The notes under the pieces are model-generated. The model did no database searches and was not told where the DNA came from. It was given only the letters and a program-made list of their open reading frames with translations. This document shows, piece by piece, positions 14,536 through 15,262 of a DNA stretch of 15,262 bases; the first letter of the stretch is position 1; every line of letters begins with the position of its first letter. Made by a program: the position numbers and the translations under genes. The stretch comes from Ferrovibrio sp035304305 (GTDB lineage Bacteria > Pseudomonadota > Alphaproteobacteria > Ferrovibrionales > Ferrovibrionaceae): positions 1-15,262 of the forward strand of contig NZ_DATGQG010000026.1 in NCBI RefSeq assembly GCF_035304305.1. The letters run 5' to 3'.

Positions 14536-14979
14536 CTATGGGTCCGGATTCCCGGTCAGCCAGAGCTTCTGCAGGGATGGTGGCAGCATCCGGATAAGCT
14601 TTTCACCGCTGCTTTCGTCAATGCCGTCCAGAATGGTGTCGATCACCGCGGTAACCATTTCCTCGATGTCAGAAAGGTCATGGGCAAAGGGTCCCAGTTC
14701 AGTTTCGAGAATCCCGAGAGCGTGCTCCCGCGCCACGCGGAGTTCGTGGCTGGGCCGCCACCCTTCGTAGTACAGGCCACGTATCAGCATGGGCAGATGA
14801 TTCGAGAACTGTACGGCATGTTCCGTTGGAAGGCAGTCGCGAATGATATGCAGAACGACGCGTAAAACCGAGAAGGCCCGCTGCTGGTCATCCGTCTTCA
14901 GACGATCCATGATTCTGCGAAGCCAGAAATTGGTTTCGTGGATGGTTCTGTCGATGACAGTGACACCGCTGACTGACAT
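14536..14979 (-). CDS. DUF2267-family protein
   Basis: 147-aa soluble protein with the DUF2267 pattern: TIHETNFWLRRIMDRL, then DDQQRAFSVLRVVLHIIRDC, LPTEHAVQFSNHLPMLIRGL and YYEGWRPS, followed by a second helical half with LGPFAHDLSDIEEMVTAV. Members are small alpha-helical proteins of unknown biochemical function, often beside stress, phasin, CBS and universal-stress genes. ATG 14979 fits the family start; GAGGGG lies somewhat far upstream and GGGG is closer. A partial FNR-like site lies 62 bp before the start. It stands as its own unit, divergent from the CBS gene. Confidence 0.9.
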   Translation of the reverse strand: MSVSGVTVIDRTIHETNFWLRRIMDRLKTDDQQRAFSVLRVVLHIIRDCLPTEHAVQFSNHLPMLIRGLYYEGWRPSHELRVAREHALGILETELGPFAHDLSDIEEMVTAVIDTILDGIDESSGEKLIRMLPPSLQKLWLTGNPDP

Positions 14980-15034
14980 GACCCCGTCGTTCCCCTCGCC
15001 GGGTCCTTCCTGCCCTTAAATTCCCAGGACGGCG

Positions 15035-15054
15035 CTAACGTAAATCAATTGATT
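15035..15054. promoter_or_regulatory. Partial FNR-like site overlapping a perfect palindrome
   Basis: On the complement, TTGAT-TTAC-GTTAG (15048-15035) keeps only one good FNR half-site, centred 62 bp before the DUF2267 start. It overlaps the perfect 12-bp palindrome AATCAATTGATT (15043-15054). No good -10 lies at class II spacing, so the call is tentative. Confidence 0.3.
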
Positions 15055-15132
15055 GTGCGTTTTCCCGAGACGGGGCGATTGTGCGAGGGCATTGAATTTG
15101 ACGTTCCGCGTGGGTTGGGGAAGGCCCAGTTA

Positions 15133-15146
15133 TTAACTCAGATCAA
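15133..15146 (+). promoter_or_regulatory. FNR-like box before the CBS gene
   Basis: TTAAC-TCAG-ATCAA carries one perfect half-site (ATCAA) and one diverged half. It is centred 60 bp before ATG 15200, within the range seen for the other boxes. The expected -10 position (about 15169-15174, CAGACT) is a poor match. Confidence 0.5.
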
Positions 15147-15199
15147 AGCCGTCGGCGCAAATGGCGTTCAGACTGCATAAATCGAGAAGGAGATTTCCG

Positions 15200-15262
15200 A
15201 TGCTGGTTGGCGAAATCATGTCCAGGCCCGTGGTTACCGTCAAAGCCGATACGACCGTCAAG
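15200..15262 (+). CDS. CBS-domain protein (5' part)
   Basis: The first 21 residues, MLVGEIMSRPVVTVKADTTV then K, are the classic opening of a CBS-pair protein (V-x-x-I-M-S-x-x-V-x-T-V), which binds adenine nucleotides and often acts as an energy or redox sensor. AAGGAG at 15187-15192, 7 nt before ATG 15200, fixes the start. The gene continues beyond the window, so accessory domains are unknown. Hypoxic Response Protein 1 of mycobacteria is a stand-alone CBS pair in a comparable gene set. Confidence 0.88.
   Translation, partial: MLVGEIMSRPVVTVKADTTVK

Overview
The window looks like a chromosomal segment of a GC-rich alphaproteobacterium, probably Rhodospirillales/Acetobacteraceae-like. That placement is an inference. 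It rests on gene content (phasin, DUF2267, SDH_sah protease, an FNR-type regulator with a CX2CX7C cysteine motif, a BacA/YddA-type transporter), the frequent GTG starts and the overall composition. No rRNA or species marker is present. There is no insertion sequence, CRISPR array or phage gene.

Left part (1-2554): the 3' end of a family-5 solute-binding protein for peptide-like ligands; a bidirectional intrinsic terminator; a leftward outer-membrane lipoprotein with a central coiled coil and an OmpA-like C-terminus; an 11-bp-stem hairpin; and a tRNA-Arg(ACG) with encoded CCA.

Middle part (2555-7872): a leftward, overlapping operon of GH1 beta-glucosidase, glucokinase and a BacA/YddA-type ABC membrane protein. 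The ATPase domain of the last gene has lost every canonical nucleotide-binding and catalytic motif. A divergent gene begins only 29 bp away and encodes a cytosolic protein that looks like a beta-propeller with an Asp-box. Together these suggest intracellular beta-glucoside hydrolysis, glucose phosphorylation and an associated transport function.

Right part (7873-15262): a compact block of stress and low-oxygen genes: Hsp20; a Murein-lipoprotein-like small lipoprotein ending in Lys; an L,D-transpeptidase; a zinc alcohol dehydrogenase; a ClpP-fold SDH_sah protease; a tandem universal stress protein; an unknown 123-aa protein; a Crp/Fnr regulator with four FNR-like cysteines; a phasin; a DUF2267 protein; and the start of a CBS-domain protein. 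I found FNR/FixK-type boxes (TTGAT-N4-ATCAA and close variants) 53-92 bp before the start codons of most of these units. In five cases a -10-like hexamer lies 31-32 nt from the box centre, the geometry of class II FNR-activated promoters. The block therefore reads as an oxygen-responsive regulon whose parts list (Hsp20, Usp, CBS) resembles the mycobacterial DosR dormancy regulon.

The most interesting possibilities are: (1) an apparently oxygen-controlled outer-membrane tethering pair, made of a long Lpp-like lipoprotein with a C-terminal Lys and an L,D-transpeptidase encoded tail-to-tail with it, each in an operon with its own FNR box; (2) the transporter with a fossil ATPase domain; (3) a local Fnr-like regulator that keeps the Fe-S cysteines but not FNR's DNA-reading residues, so another protein probably reads the boxes.
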